A stretch of 64,000 bases of DNA from Agrypnia vestita (GCA_016648135.1 JADDOH010010161.1:1-64000); one strand, 5' to 3'; counted from the first letter of the stretch, positions 51,706-62,700 are shown. A program made the numbers and translations. The notes: generated by a model from the sequence alone, not told the origin.

Positions 51706-51752
51706 ATGACTACCGTTTCGAGAAGAGCGATCCGTCTCATCATCAGGTAAAC
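51706..51752 (-). ncRNA. Hammerhead-ribozyme-like motif (family f)
   Basis: Minus strand: CTGATGA (51746-51740), one extra T, stem GAGA/TCTC enclosing CGGATCGCTCT, GAAAC (51719-51715), then GGTAGTC. Stem III would be AC/GU around one base; stem I pairs for two bases. Same architecture as families a-e. Confidence 0.4.
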
Positions 51753-52181
51753 TTTACAACTAATACGTTTATGTTGACATGGGTTTTATTGGTCATTAAA
51801 TGAAATAGAGACAATAATGGAGAGGAGTAGGTGAAGTTGATATTATTTAATAATGTTTTGCCCGAATTTAATTTTTTCTAGATTTCTGCAGTTTAATGGT
51901 TTTTTATAATTATTCTCTTATACGGCACCGAGTACAGATTTTTTAGTTTACGACTATCAAAGAGTGATTTGTTTCGATTATGTGATTAAAAAAAATTCCG
52001 ATAAATTATTTTTTTTGATTTCAGCGTGCAAGGTATCAAATATAGTGTATCTACGCTTCAGAATGCAACACTGCTAATATGTTTTTGTTTCACAACCACT
52101 CAAAATGTAAACCAAAAAATAATATTTTTCTAAAAATAGTTGTGTAAATACGGAATGCGTGTCGCATCAATATTTCTTGCT
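51753..52181. other. AT-rich, no recognised feature
   Basis: No gene or repeat recognised. Confidence 0.4.
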
Positions 52182-52247
52182 ATTTTCAAAATAATCTAGA
52201 CGCTTGTGCTATTTATTAAAACAGGATTAACTTGCTGGTGTCCTGTA
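52182..52247 (-). mobile_element. tRNA-derived SINE, family 2, 3' fragment
   Basis: TTTTCAAAATAATCTAGACGC, TTGTGCTATTTATTAAAACAGG and ATTAACTTGCTGGTGTCCTG on the plus strand match the family body. It stops exactly where the Helitron end at 52248 begins. Confidence 0.6.
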
Positions 52248-52308
52248 TATAATATTCTTTAGGAACCGACATGTAAAATTATCGTCATTTTTGACGGGTT
52301 ACAGCTAG
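52248..52308 (+). mobile_element. Helitron-like family C, 3' terminus only
   Basis: ATTCTTTAGGAACCGACATG, hairpin CGTCATTTTTGACG at 52283-52296, spacer GGTTACAG and CTAG followed by T at 52305-52309. This is the cleanest of the family C termini. Confidence 0.7.
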
Positions 52309-53209
52309 TATAATACAATTAATTAAAATATTTGAAAAATTAGTAAATGTTAAATGTTATTTTTGCACTCATTTTCGTATTTCTAAATAATTTAATAAAT
52401 ATAATAAATAGCCCGGGCCATGTAACATTGTTGCGGAAAAGACTTGTAATATTATTCAGCATTAAGTAGGAAATTCTTCCTCAGGGACGTTAAATGTTTT
52501 GAATAAAGTAAGTTTGAGCTCCCCACATAAGATAACATCTTCCCGATCTAATTAACATATTTCAAACTTCGAACTCGGTACCTTTCCTTCTTATCTTGCG
52601 CAAGTTCACCTTACACAGGTAAGAGCCTGCCCGCCTTTGTTTCTAATTAAGTTATCCAGATGAACGACAATTATTATTGTTAATATACGATTTGTCGTAA
52701 TGCTTACCTAACGCCTATCGCGCGTAAAATTTACCGAATTTGGACAATGGTGTAGTCGCGAAAAATATTTTTAAAGAATCTTAATATAATATAATATAAG
52801 TAAGAAAAAAAAATACTATTAGATCGATAGATCGGGAATGTTGTGGAATATCAACTAGATTTTGTATATTTTTTAACTACAAAGTGGATTTTATAATATA
52901 CCAAGCCTTTGTAGTTTTTAAATCGCAATGCCTCATATCGTTGGCTTTAATGGTTTTATATTTTTATTTTTATTTTTATTTTGAGCTGTGATTTTTTATT
53001 TATCTTGATCTCAGTGGTTCATATTGATGTTCATGTTTTTTTTATTATTTCGATTGGTTACCAAATTTCATTATATCTAAATATATTTATAAGTTTTGTA
53101 TTATTCATATAGTATTATTATCTTTTATATATAATTTATCCTAAGTAAATTATACATAACTAAATATGCAATGTACTTATGCAAGAAGTTGGAAAATAAT
53201 CGTACAAAT
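52309..53209. other. AT-rich, with a TTTTTA microsatellite
   Basis: A (TTTTTA) run lies at 52957-52982. 52420-52740 is slightly GC-richer but unrecognised. Confidence 0.4.
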
Positions 53210-53510
53210 AAATGGAGGGAACATTCTCACAGAGACAAAGCTATTTATTTGGGAAGTAGGTATAGAAGACTATAAATCAAATTTCAACAACAGATGGCGG
53301 TAGTATATATATATATACAAGTCAACTATGGAACGGGTTGTCTAAAGTTTACAAGTATACATCTTCCAAAAAATTGATAGCTGTGGCAGTCGATCATGGG
53401 TGAAATTGGTAAACGTTACATTGTGTAAAGCCTCTAATTATCACTTAAGTACGACATGTCGTAAGCCCTATAAACATCCAGTAGACTTCCATAATAATAC
53501 TTCATTATTA
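53210..53510. mobile_element. MITE family D, copy 4, left part
   Basis: TTCTCACAGAGACAAAGCTA, GGGAAGTAGGTATAGAAG and later ATTATCACTTAAGTACGACA, GTCGTAAGCCCTATAAACAT match copies 1-3. An AT microsatellite lies at 53304-53320. The right end is not clear. Confidence 0.5.
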
Positions 53511-53715
53511 ATAACATATATTTTATCGCGCATCGTCTGCGCCCGTAGTATTAAAAGCGTTTCAGACGATGCGGCTCGAATACCTACATACTGCAATAAG
53601 ACTATAATATACAAAGAATTAATGACACAAGGAGGTTTTTTTTAACTGTTGCATTAATGATCATATGGTTAATTGCAATAAAATGTATTTTTTTTAAATT
53701 TCGATTTAAAGTCTG
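53511..53715. other. Spacer, no recognised feature
   Basis: GCGCATCGTCTGCGC is a short hairpin at 53527-53541, otherwise nothing. Confidence 0.3.
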
Positions 53716-53719
53716 AAAA

Positions 53720-53912
53720 AATGTCGAATGAGCGAGAAATAATGAAAGGAGACTGAATGCGGTGGAAATGCGGCCGTTTAGACGCATGTGTGAGTATCAA
53801 TTTACGACGGAGTGAAGAATGAACGAATTAGGAATTAATTTAATGCTAGGTGTAGCGCAGAATGATATTATGTGTAGAAGTAGAATAAAGAAAGTAAACA
53901 GGATGAATAATT
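53720..53912 (+). mobile_element. LINE family 1, copy E, decayed
   Basis: RRLNAVEMRPFRRMC and MNELGINLMLGVA in one frame with stops, then GRSRIKKVNRMN. Order as in copies A-D. Confidence 0.55.
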
Positions 53913-54285
53913 TTCTTCTTCTTACAAAATAAACGAGAAATAAATAATTATATTTGATTTTTATGCGTATTATGGTGCAATCTTACAATATTTTGCTGCA
54001 TTTGGTTATGACTTCGTCAAAATCGATGTTGCATAAAAAATCTATTGGAGATGTTGCTTAAATTTATGAGTTTTCTAAAATATTTTCCTGCATGTTTATG
54101 GGCCTATTACCTTATATTTGTATAATATATAAGATTCCGAATGTCTAGCATTTAAAAACGTTATTTTCATGTTATTAAAACATGTCAAAAGAAATTTATT
54201 CGATATGAGTGATTTCAGTTTGTACTGTAGTGAAATGGTGGCCTCAATGCTAAAACAAATTATTTAAAATTTTGTTGACTACGCA
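53913..54285. other. AT-rich, no recognised feature
   Basis: No gene or repeat recognised. Confidence 0.35.
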
Positions 54286-54289
54286 AAGT

Positions 54290-54680
54290 AATAGGACACG
54301 CATTTAATTGGAGCATTGTTCTTAAATACACTCTAAATATTTCTGTAATATTGCATACACTAATCTAATTTCGTAATTTACACTAATTTTCTCTAGCCAT
54401 TCGTCTGTGGAACACTTTTTATTACGCTGTTTCTGTATCGCATCGATCATTTTCGAGAATATTCCGCTCAAACTCCGCACGTAAGTACTTCACCCGAATA
54501 TCTGTCAAGCAGTTAAATGCGCGAAGGTTTTATCGCCAGTAATTTCGCACTCGTTAACCATCAAATAACTTTGACACAACCGATTGCGCAGTAGCCGATT
54601 GTCGATCGCTTTTTATGTATTATTGCTTTCTCAGTGTTTTCAGAGTTTATGAGAATAACCTAGTTGATTCCAAAAATCCT
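54290..54680 (+). repeat. Repeat G copy
   Basis: GAGCATTGTTCTTAAATACA resembles 58118; CCAGTAATTTCGCACTCG, CATCAAATAACTTTGACACA and TTGCGCAGTAGCCG match 31820-31990. Confidence 0.4.
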
Positions 54681-54870
54681 TAATCTCAATGGATAGCAGC
54701 TACGTATTGATGATGAACTAATTAAGATAAGTTATAGAAGTCCCACAAGACACAAAGATTTATATGAAAAACGATTTATATGAAAGCCTTTTTATGGGAT
54801 GGCCCAGGGCTTACGACCTATATGAGATGACTTGAGTGATCACTCTACACAATCAATACCTCTATATTTT
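54681..54870. repeat. MITE family D fragment
   Basis: GGGCTTACGACCTATATGAG and GAGTGATCACTCTACACAAT are from the family D interior. Confidence 0.4.
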
Positions 54871-55660
54871 TAAGTTTAATCGGCTAAAAGTACTGTCAAA
54901 GATCATGCTATTTTATTTTGATATGTTTTTGAATAGGTACTTATTATGTCAGATTCTTAAAGCCCTACTACATTTTGCAACTAGCAGAAATGGCCGAAAA
55001 TAAGTTAAAATATTTATATTTCCTCTTTTTCCATTTCAACGATCTCGCGGCACTCGAAGGTCAAAGACAGCAGTCACTACTGAGCGCCATCCGTCTTTTC
55101 ACGTTACAGTTATGTTCCAACGGAAAGCATCCCTCAGAACCCTCCTGCCCACTTTCATGACTTAAGGAAGGGTTTTCGGCTCAATAATAGGGATCCTTGA
55201 TCTCGAATACACAACCGAAGAATAGTCTACCAAAATATCCGAAATTTGTCATAATCTTTAATATTATTAACATGACGAAAATTATTTAACCAACATTCGA
55301 AATTTCGCGTCGATAGGTAGCGAAATATTTTTTCAATTGTGTCATATATATCCATATGGGCTCCATATGGACGATAGTGGCGGTTTTGCATCCATTCGCC
55401 ACAATTAAATTTTTTCTGCAAGTCTTTGGAGTCAATTCATCTAAGTTTTTAAATATCATGTTCTAAAATTTCCACATCAATTATCCTCATTTCATTGTCT
55501 GTCGGCCCATATTCGTCGTCGTCCGTAACTACAACATAAGAATTACAACACTAGATAATAAGAGTGTGATACGTAATCGGCGCGCAGCCCAGATTAACAC
55601 GTAAGGGTCGTTATTAATGTCCCGTAATTTTTCACGGGTTTACGATTAGGTATAATAAAG
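54871..55660. other. AT-rich, with a possible Helitron end
   Basis: CCCGTAATTTTTCACGGG at 55621-55638 is a perfect-armed hairpin followed by TTTACGATTAG, similar to but not identical with the family C 3' end. Otherwise no recognised feature. Confidence 0.35.
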
Positions 55661-55665
55661 TTAGG

Positions 55666-55712
55666 CAGCCCTCGTAGTCCAGTGGACGAACACTGGCTTC
55701 TGCGTGGACACA
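55666..55712 (+). mobile_element. tRNA-derived SINE, family 1, 5' stub
   Basis: GCAGCCCTCGTAGTCCAGTG and ACACTGGCTTCTGCG; truncated before the B box. Confidence 0.55.
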
Positions 55713-55787
55713 AAAATTCCATTGTTTTGCAATGTCAAAAAAATTCAGTCAAATCGGTCAACCGGCGTAGATTTATATAAAAAAATT

Positions 55788-56191
55788 ACCCGATCGGCAT
55801 CGCACGCGTAGATTTTTAGTAACTTTTAGTCATATTTTATCCATTTTTGTATTACCTTTAACATATAGATATATGTCGCCTTGAATTTTTTTATAGAACT
55901 TGAGTTCTATAATTTCTCTATAGAAAATATTTAAAAATCTCTTACTGTTAAGGCAGAGTTCGTAAAAAACGCATCACTTGACCGTTTTTTCGTCGACTGT
56001 AGTTGTAACTTAGGTCACCACGAAACGCTCTTTTATTTTAATGGGAAAATATACTTATAGCCAATGTCCACCCTGACAATTCATTCTAAATATTGATAAA
56101 AGAATATTTGAAATGGCATGAGCGGTTTCGGAGATTACCTCCTACATCCAAACTTACAAACGTTACCTCTTTATATGTATATTAGAATAGA
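55788..56191 (-). mobile_element. Helitron-like element, reverse copy
   Basis: On the minus strand it starts TCTATTCTAATATACATATA after A at 56192 and continues through GTTTGTAAGTTTGGATG, AATCTCCGAAACCGCT to the CTACGCGTGCGATGCCGATC block near 55795. Equivalent to 4652-5050. The CTAG terminus is not preserved. Confidence 0.6.
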
Positions 56192-56200
56192 TTTACTTGG

Positions 56201-56619
56201 AAAGTAGATGAATGCAGTGGAGATGAGGTCCCTTAGACGTATATGTGGTAAATCCATGTATGACAGAGTAAAGAATGAAGATATTAGGAATGAATGGAAA
56301 GCTGATCGTAGCATAATACATAGAATAAAAATAGGGTCGCTCGGGTGGTTTGGGCATGTTGAGCAAATGAATGAGGAAAGAATGGTAAGAAAGATATATG
56401 ATGCAAGTGTTGACGGCGCCAGAAAGAGAAGGCGACCACGGAAGACGTGGCATGACCAGATTAACCAGATACTGGAAGATGGTCCTGTTAGAAGCCTGAA
56501 CAACCGTCGAGCTTGCATGCGAAGATGTATGAATGTAGGCGAAGCCAAATTTGTTTGTCAGGACAGAAGAGTATGGCTCTCTATCCTCTCTGCCTACCCC
56601 CACGGGGAAACGGCGTGAA
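56201..56619 (+). mobile_element. LINE family 1, copy C, open C-terminal frame
   Basis: An uninterrupted frame of 136 codons (56208-56618) reads MNAVEMRSLRRICGKSM, then WFGHVEQMNEERMVRKI, RPRKTWHDQINQILEDGPV, NNRRACMRRCMNVGEAKF, and ends ILSAYPHGETA. This is the best-preserved family 1 C-terminus, probably the youngest copy, but it is 5'-truncated and not a gene in itself. Confidence 0.8.
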
Positions 56620-56620
56620 G

Positions 56621-56714
<94 letters not shown>
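56620..56714 (+). repeat. (GTAA)n microsatellite, LINE 3' tail
   Basis: About 23 uninterrupted GTAA units follow the stop codon of copy C. Copies A and B end in short TTAG runs, so the family uses tetranucleotide tails in place of poly(A); this tail has expanded. Confidence 0.9.
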
Positions 56715-57062
56715 TTATGACTTTATATTCATTCCTCAGTCGCATTAACAAATCAAGATCATCTGTGCAATAAATTGTTGTATTTTTCCCATACAGACAA
56801 ATTTCAATATCTGACCCACCTAGACTGCAGATCCGCTGGCATTAAAGGGCTCTTCTCACGCCGAGATGTCTTCCGCAAGTGCCGGCTAAATGTCATAGTG
56901 CAGCCCAGATTATCTGCGCTCTGTGGCAAGGATGCTGGGCCCGTCTCGCGCCGCAACCTTTGGTCAGCTGATCGTCGTGCAAGTTGAGCAGGATGTGTTT
57001 TGCGCTCGCTAGCCGAAAATGTTTCGCAACACACAACCTGAAAGCGATTCTAGTCGAGTTTA
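56715..57062. other. GC-richer island, unassigned
   Basis: 56800-57050 has high complexity and open frames on both strands (71 and 76 codons), none recognised. Not repeated in the window. Host exon or regulatory DNA possible. Confidence 0.35.
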
Positions 57063-57064
57063 AT

Positions 57065-57200
57065 TAAATTATTAATAAATTTAAAACACGTTTCATAAAA
57101 CCACTATTTATTGAATAATCAACTTGTTTTGGGGTCAACGATCCATTAAACAAGATACAACATACACTAAATATTACAACTGGAACATTACCAGAAACCA
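57065..57200 (-). repeat. Hammerhead-associated relic (reverse)
   Basis: The minus strand has CTTGTTTAATGGATCGTTGA, CCCCAAAACAAGTTGATTA and CAATAAATAGTGGTTTT, a degenerate version of the unit at 31393-31445; both cores are lost. Confidence 0.35.
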
Positions 57201-57284
57201 AAAATAAATATATGGGAAACGACGAACTAAAAAGGAACCATTTATGTGTTAAACGAAACGGATATTTTATACGAACTTTATATT

Positions 57285-57600
57285 TTACTGAGAAGAAAAT
57301 ATCGAAGTTTCCTTGAAGTCGTATTCAGCGTCATCAGAAGGGCGTTCTTTCACGGCGGAGGTGTAGGCCAAACTGATTATTTCTTCCGAGCTTCGTATAT
57401 TATATGCACTTTGCTGTGGAGTGTTCACTTCTTCCACAATAGAGGTCGCCTGTGTGCAATAAGTACTAATTACATCTTCGGGCTTTTCTGCGACGTCTCT
57501 TAAAGGTGGAATCAAAGTCATAAGAACAGGGCGTCAAATACTTGATAGTTTGTAACTGTCGTCTTTATTGAAATTAGGATGCTTGTATATTTCAATGGAC
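57285..57600 (-). other. Unassigned decayed open frame
   Basis: A 78-codon minus-strand frame (57285-57521) includes PPLRDVAEKPEDVISTY and KERPSDDAEYDFKE. Upstream in the same frame, after one stop, lie GSIEIYKHPNFNKDDSYKLS. Composition is closer to coding than the flanks. I do not recognise it; a transposon protein or a host exon is possible. Confidence 0.25.
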
Positions 57601-58030
57601 CCTCTCAACTATCTAGGTACGTGGCGCGGTTCTGTTAGTAAGATTTTCGACTTGTCAAATCCAATTAAAACTTTCACTGTTTGCAAAAAAATGTATATTA
57701 ATAATTTTGAATGTGCTATTTTTAACACTTTTTCTAATTTCTAATATTTCTATCTTATCTAACTGTTATTTGACGATAACTATTTACAAAAACGATTTAT
57801 ATGGAGCCATTGCTGATAAATTCTTTTTCCATTAATCAATCATGTTGATTATTCAATAAATAGTTATTTTACGTTTTATTTTTATTAATAAAAGTAATGT
57901 TACCGAAGTATATCATTGATGAAGTTAAATTATGTTATTGATGGAATTGGCGAGAACTTTGCAGAGATTCATTATTCAAAAAGCATGGATAAAAACTATG
58001 CCATGACTCTACTTGAGTACAGATTATTAT
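57601..58030. other. AT-rich, with family b/g traces
   Basis: CATGTTGATTATTCAATAAA near 57840 is a scrap of the hammerhead-associated 3' region. Confidence 0.3.
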
Positions 58031-58033
58031 ACT

Positions 58034-58370
58034 GTCACGGGACGTAACTGTGAGAGGTAAATGAAACACTATAACTATTTAGTGTGAGAGAAGTCACTGG
58101 ACACAATTTAGTCTGAACAATGTTCTTAAATTTATGCTTTTTTTTACCTGCTGCTTTTATCGCTTCAGTCACATTTGAGAATATTCTTTTCAATTTCACA
58201 CGTGGGCACTCTCTTGAATGTCTTTCTCGATATTTCGATAACAAAACAGTCATTACGAGATTCATGTGGATCATACTAGAACCTTCTAGTATCTTCAAAT
58301 TTTATTGGAAAATGTGTAGAGTACCTACTGTAAAATCGTCGATTACGTATAATTCTTTCCAATTACCTAC
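58034..58370 (+). repeat. Repeat G copy
   Basis: Starts TGTCACGGGACGTAACTG; AACAATGTTCTTAAATTTAT, TTTGAGAATATTCTTTTCAA and the CACTCTCTTGAATG segment follow, matching 54300-54480 in order. Confidence 0.4.
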
Positions 58371-58454
58371 TACTCGTTACAATTTTATAATTCTGAACCA
58401 GATTTTTTGAAAGGTTTTTATCATTAAATTGATTTGTGTCAAAACAAATGTTGA

Positions 58455-58625
58455 GTAGCTTGTTGGTCTGGTGGTTAGGACTCTCGTCTTGTGATCCAAA
58501 GATCGCGGGTTTGAACCTTACTCCAAACCAGCAAGTTTTTTCATAGCACAAGCGTTTAGATTAGTTTGAAAGTAGTAAGAATATTGGTGTGAAACGTATT
58601 CCGTGTTCGAATCTCTAATAAAAAA
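58455..58625 (+). mobile_element. tRNA-derived SINE, family 2
   Basis: GTAGCTTGTTGGTCTGGTGG (A box), CGCGGGTTTGAACCTTAC (B box), TTTTCATAGCACAAGCG and GATTAGTTTGAAAGTAG body. Confidence 0.8.
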
Positions 58626-59329
58626 TATGTATTAGTGAAGCGTTTTACAAAAGATAAGTCAATTTTTTTTTTAATTGTAGACAATAAATCCCCTAGTTCC
58701 TTCTGTCAATATTTTCTAATAATTTTATAAATATGTCGGCAAAGATTTTTAGTAACCCTTTTCCAACATCTGACTTCGAATGGCGGCTTTCTAATAGAAT
58801 TATGCATTTACTAGAGAAAAATGGTTGAGAACCTACAGGATACCACAAAATGGAAAATCTATTTTCCTTTCACACACAGACGAAGTGTACCTGATTTTTT
58901 CCACCATTGTCGGGGTAGTTTAATATTTCAAAATAGACACACGCAGAAAACTCAACCTGCGTTACGGTGGGGTCCATTTAACCCGCTAAGCGGGAATTGT
59001 GATGAGGATGAAAGGTGAGCTATTATATGGTTAACTCGAATCTTAAAATTACCTAGATTTTAAGAAGGAGGAAGCACAGAAGCGACAGCAGATTCGAGAC
59101 CCGATCTTCGGTGACCTCTGGCGGTCACGGCTCGTGCGGTTCGGTCGTGGCTACCGTAGCTTTATCTCTGCATACCTCTGCATATACTTCTCTCTTGGAT
59201 TCACATTTCGGCTCATCTCTAACTCAGCTTTAGACCCTCTTGAAGTCTATTCATTGAGGACAGCGATAATTGAATGTCTCTTTATCTCGTTTATCATCAA
59301 TGACACAATCCATGTTCACTCACTCGGTC
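58626..59329. other. No recognised feature; small GC-rich patches
   Basis: 59060-59160 is GC-richer and single-copy here. A 65-codon frame at 58821-59018 is not recognised. Confidence 0.35.
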
Positions 59330-59720
59330 GTATTCTGAAAACAGCAATAGATGAGAATAAAAATTAAAAATAAACGATACGTCGGTGTTTGTTTCTTTCA
59401 GTTTCTACTTGAGAGAGAGAGGGAGATAAGGTAATAATGCGATGCGAGACATGACGATTATCTGTCAAACGTCAATATATAAATAAGAGTCCAACGCAAC
59501 AATAACAATTTTGCAATAATTTTACATCAGGACGCTGTGAGAGGAGAAATTAATAAGTGCACATTAAATTAAAAAAAAATCTATAAGCTTTAAATACAGC
59601 ATTAGTACTTACTTAGTATTTCGCATAATTTGAGGATTATCAATCATACCGCGTAACAATCAATAAAAATGCGTAATCAGATACAAATTCCTTCTAGTCT
59701 CTAAACTATTATAGCCAAGC
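59330..59720. repeat. Possible relic of MITE M
   Basis: TTCTGAAAACAGCAATAGAT, GAATAAAAATTAAAAATAAACG and ATACGTCGGTGTTTG follow the order of the left end of MITE M (26585-26670 with 28483 on). The right side, ACAGCATTAGTACTTA, is a faint reverse match. Tentative. Confidence 0.3.
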
Positions 59721-60724
59721 ATACCCTGGAGGAACTCGGTTGGGTAAAGCCAAGGATAATGATAAATAAATATAGGATTAGGATAAATTCTTTAAATCAC
59801 ACTATTTCGCAATTTATCTCTCGAATATAAACTCTATATTATCGCTGGGTAACGCACACGTTGGTAACACCGATCGCCACGGCTTGTTCCTAATCTCGCA
59901 CCGATACAAACGTCAAAATAAATCTAAACTCTTTCGGCGTCAGGAAAATTTTATGCAGATAAAAATTGCCTTTGACATAACATTATTTGGACGAGTAGTT
60001 AAGATTTGACGATCTTGTTTTTGCAAAAAAAAAATACGCGTCTGACTAACCATTTGCCTATTTGGCGCTTAAAATAATGAATATCTTTTGTCCCGTATGC
60101 GTTCTTAAAACATTCATATAATGATAAAAATGGATATCGGCAATAGATGATTTCTTAACTGCTAGTATATAATATTATAAAAAAATATATGAACAAAAAT
60201 ATAAGCATTTTATAAAAATAAAATATTTGTATGTCAAAATCTTTTCCTTTAAAATACTATTCCCACATTTAAAGTATACGTGATTAATATCGGACTAGAA
60301 TTTATAAATAAATTTCATTTGAAGTTCATTCAATACATCAGGGCACTGTGAAGTGATAATGATTTACCTCTTGTCATTGGAAAGAGGATTTATGATGGCA
60401 GTGGGCGGGGCCAGTCGGGTAGAAAGCGAGGCGCATAACCTTAAACCGAAAGTAACAATACTGCGATCATTCAAAATCATTTAGAAGGCTCTGTCCCAGG
60501 AAAAATGTACACGGAAAAGGATTACTCGAAGATAAATACTGTATCATGATCTTGCGACGTAAAAAATGTTGAGATACAAATGGAAGCTTTTTATTGGTGG
60601 AATTTAAATCAGTATTTGTAATGCATTCCTTGAATTCAATAGCTTAGTTAAACAAAACGATTGAACAAATTTTATTTGAGTAGGTAAAAACTAAAAATAC
60701 TAAATTTTGACAGATATATAAAGA
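59721..60724. other. No recognised feature
   Basis: 60340-60500 is single-copy and GC-richer (GTGGGCGGGGCCAGTCGGG). No gene was recognised. Confidence 0.35.
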
Positions 60725-61070
60725 GCATTTTCTCTTTTTACTCCCTTTATATTAACTCGTGGCGTCTGCTTGCTTGCTTGCCGGCTTGCCGTCGAAAAAA
60801 CTTTGGATCGATTTTTGACCCTTTTCCCGTGATCCAATCGAGCTGAAACTTTGCAAGCAGACTCGTGACGACGATTTATCGTCGTCACGAGTCTGCTTTA
60901 AAGACTTTTTTAAATGGTTTAAATAAAATCTAAATTTTTGTTTAAAAAAATTTAATAAATATAATATAATTTTGAATTTTTCGAAATTTTAATGGTTTTT
61001 TTCAAATTGAAATTGGAATATAATAAAAACTTGGATTTTATGGGTTAGCTTTTTTTTCTCTTTTTTTCTT
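60725..61070 (+). repeat. Unclassified repeat E, copy 2, with a 44-bp perfect palindrome
   Basis: ACTCCCTTTATATTAACTCG and CCCGTGATCCAATCGAGCTG match copy 1 at 13541. At 60855-60898 a 21-bp perfect stem (AAGCAGACTCGTGACGACGA and complement) folds around two bases; copy 1 has only the left arm. Confidence 0.6.
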
Positions 61071-61545
61071 TGTTTCTCTGAAAATATTATGCATGATTCG
61101 TTATATTTATTTTCTATATGCTTTTATTTAGCTTCTCTTGTATGTCTGTTGGCGAAAATATTGTAATCAATATTTGAACCACTTCCTGATAAATAATCGC
61201 TCTGAAATTTGGAAGACACACGAATTCCTTATAACAATACAGTGATTGGGTACCCACCACTTTCCCAGGACCAGGACAATACAATAATCATACATGACAT
61301 GCTAAATGCTTGTACTATGAAAATAAAGAGTAGTACGAGATCTTGCATTTCATTAGGTATGCAGAGAAAGATAGCCGGAAGAAGAACATCCTAGCTGAAA
61401 AACCTGAGATAGTGGTTTGGCCAGTCTACTTCTAGAGCTGTTCCGGGCCGCAGTAAACCACCATGATATCCATATGAAAGACACCATAACCTACATGATA
61501 GTCAACATCCGTTGAACGGATAGGGTACGAAAATAAGAAGAAGAT
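61071..61545. other. Possible LINE 3' region, decayed
   Basis: 61395-61540 reads in broken frames like the 3' end of a LINE and closes with AATAAGAAGAAGATG, a GAA-type tail. No definite family assignment. Confidence 0.3.
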
Positions 61546-61641
61546 GAAAATAGTACTAACTTTCTGGTGTCCTGGGATGGAGCTCGAACCATCGATCACC
61601 GAATCACTAGGCGAACATAATGACCCTTATCCGAACAAGCT
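61546..61641 (-). mobile_element. tRNA-derived SINE, family 2, decayed
   Basis: Plus-strand CTTTCTGGTGTCCTGGGATG, GAGCTCGAACCATCGATCAC (B box on the minus strand) and CGAACAAGCT (head). Confidence 0.65.
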
Positions 61642-61799
61642 ATAATTTGTATTTCCAGGCTGGCAATGAATTTTTTTGCCTGTAAGAAGATAATGACAAA
61701 TAATTAAATGCGGTGGTGTTCACTTTGTGGAATTCCATTTGTACAATTATTAATAAAAAACAGTATTTTTTTTCCACTAGTTTTATTCTAGAGTACCTA
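61642..61799. other. AT-rich, no recognised feature
   Basis: Nothing recognised. Confidence 0.3.
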
Positions 61800-61910
61800 C
61801 GACATATAACTTGTCTCGAAAACTTCCTTCACACTCACCTAAAGAAAAAAACGGAGGTTTCCGAAACATGTGTGATACAAAAATATGTAATGTTTTATAT
61901 TCATAATTGT
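61800..61910 (+). repeat. Family d relic with damaged hammerhead-like motif
   Basis: GGAGGTTTCCGAAACATGTG at 61854 retains the 3' half (stem II remnant, GAAA, ACATGT), but CTGANGA is replaced by CTAAAGA with an A-rich insertion. Compare 35475-35516. Confidence 0.4.
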
Positions 61911-62695
61911 CAATATTGAGGCATTGACTTCAGGACAATCTAATAAGCCATTATCATTTTTAAAAAGATTAATGAGTTCAGGAAAATTTTTTGTATCAGA
62001 CAGTGTAGCTAAAACGAAAGAAGATTCCTATATCGATGATTACAACAGAGTCTTCGATATGACTTTGTAAATAAAAATACAGTTTAAAATACCCACACAA
62101 GTTTTAATTAAACCACTTCCACCTACTAAGTTCAACCAATAATTATCTGTTACGAAATTCAATTACATCATGATATTGTAGATGAATGTAGTGTCCGATG
62201 TCGGTCCAAGATGCAGCCTCCAGATAGGAGGATCTGACTACCTCCTCCGTGTTTTATCAAGTACCGAGATAGCTGGAGAAGATCAAACTGAAACCTACGA
62301 TTAAAAATTGAATTACGATCATCACCTTTTAACAATGGTTACTAAAAGGTGAAACCTTTAGTTTACATAATGCAAAGTAGCTTAACGTTACTGTGTATTT
62401 ACTCTTGTCAGTAAATATGTTTACACATATATTTTTCATAGCTCTGAAAACCTTTTTTATGTGCTTGTTGGCAGGCGCGTGCAGCCAGTTATCGAATTAT
62501 GCCGGACGTACCTAACTATATATTTTAGATAAAATAGCGAAATTACATATTTATCAAACGTAATATTGACACAATAATAAGATCCTAATAGTAGTATGAT
62601 TAAAATTTACAGATTAATTTTTTCCATTTCTCCGCCGAAGTATGGTACATCGCTCATGGCGTGAAAAATTTTACGAAAATGGCGTTATATAATTG
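61911..62695. other. No recognised feature
   Basis: 62190-62285 is GC-richer and not repeated. No gene recognised. Confidence 0.35.
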
Positions 62696-62700
62696 TATAA

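Noticed and set aside
56641..56714. GTAA repeat as a regulatory array
   Set aside because: Its position directly after the LINE stop codon and the tetranucleotide tails of sister copies explain it.
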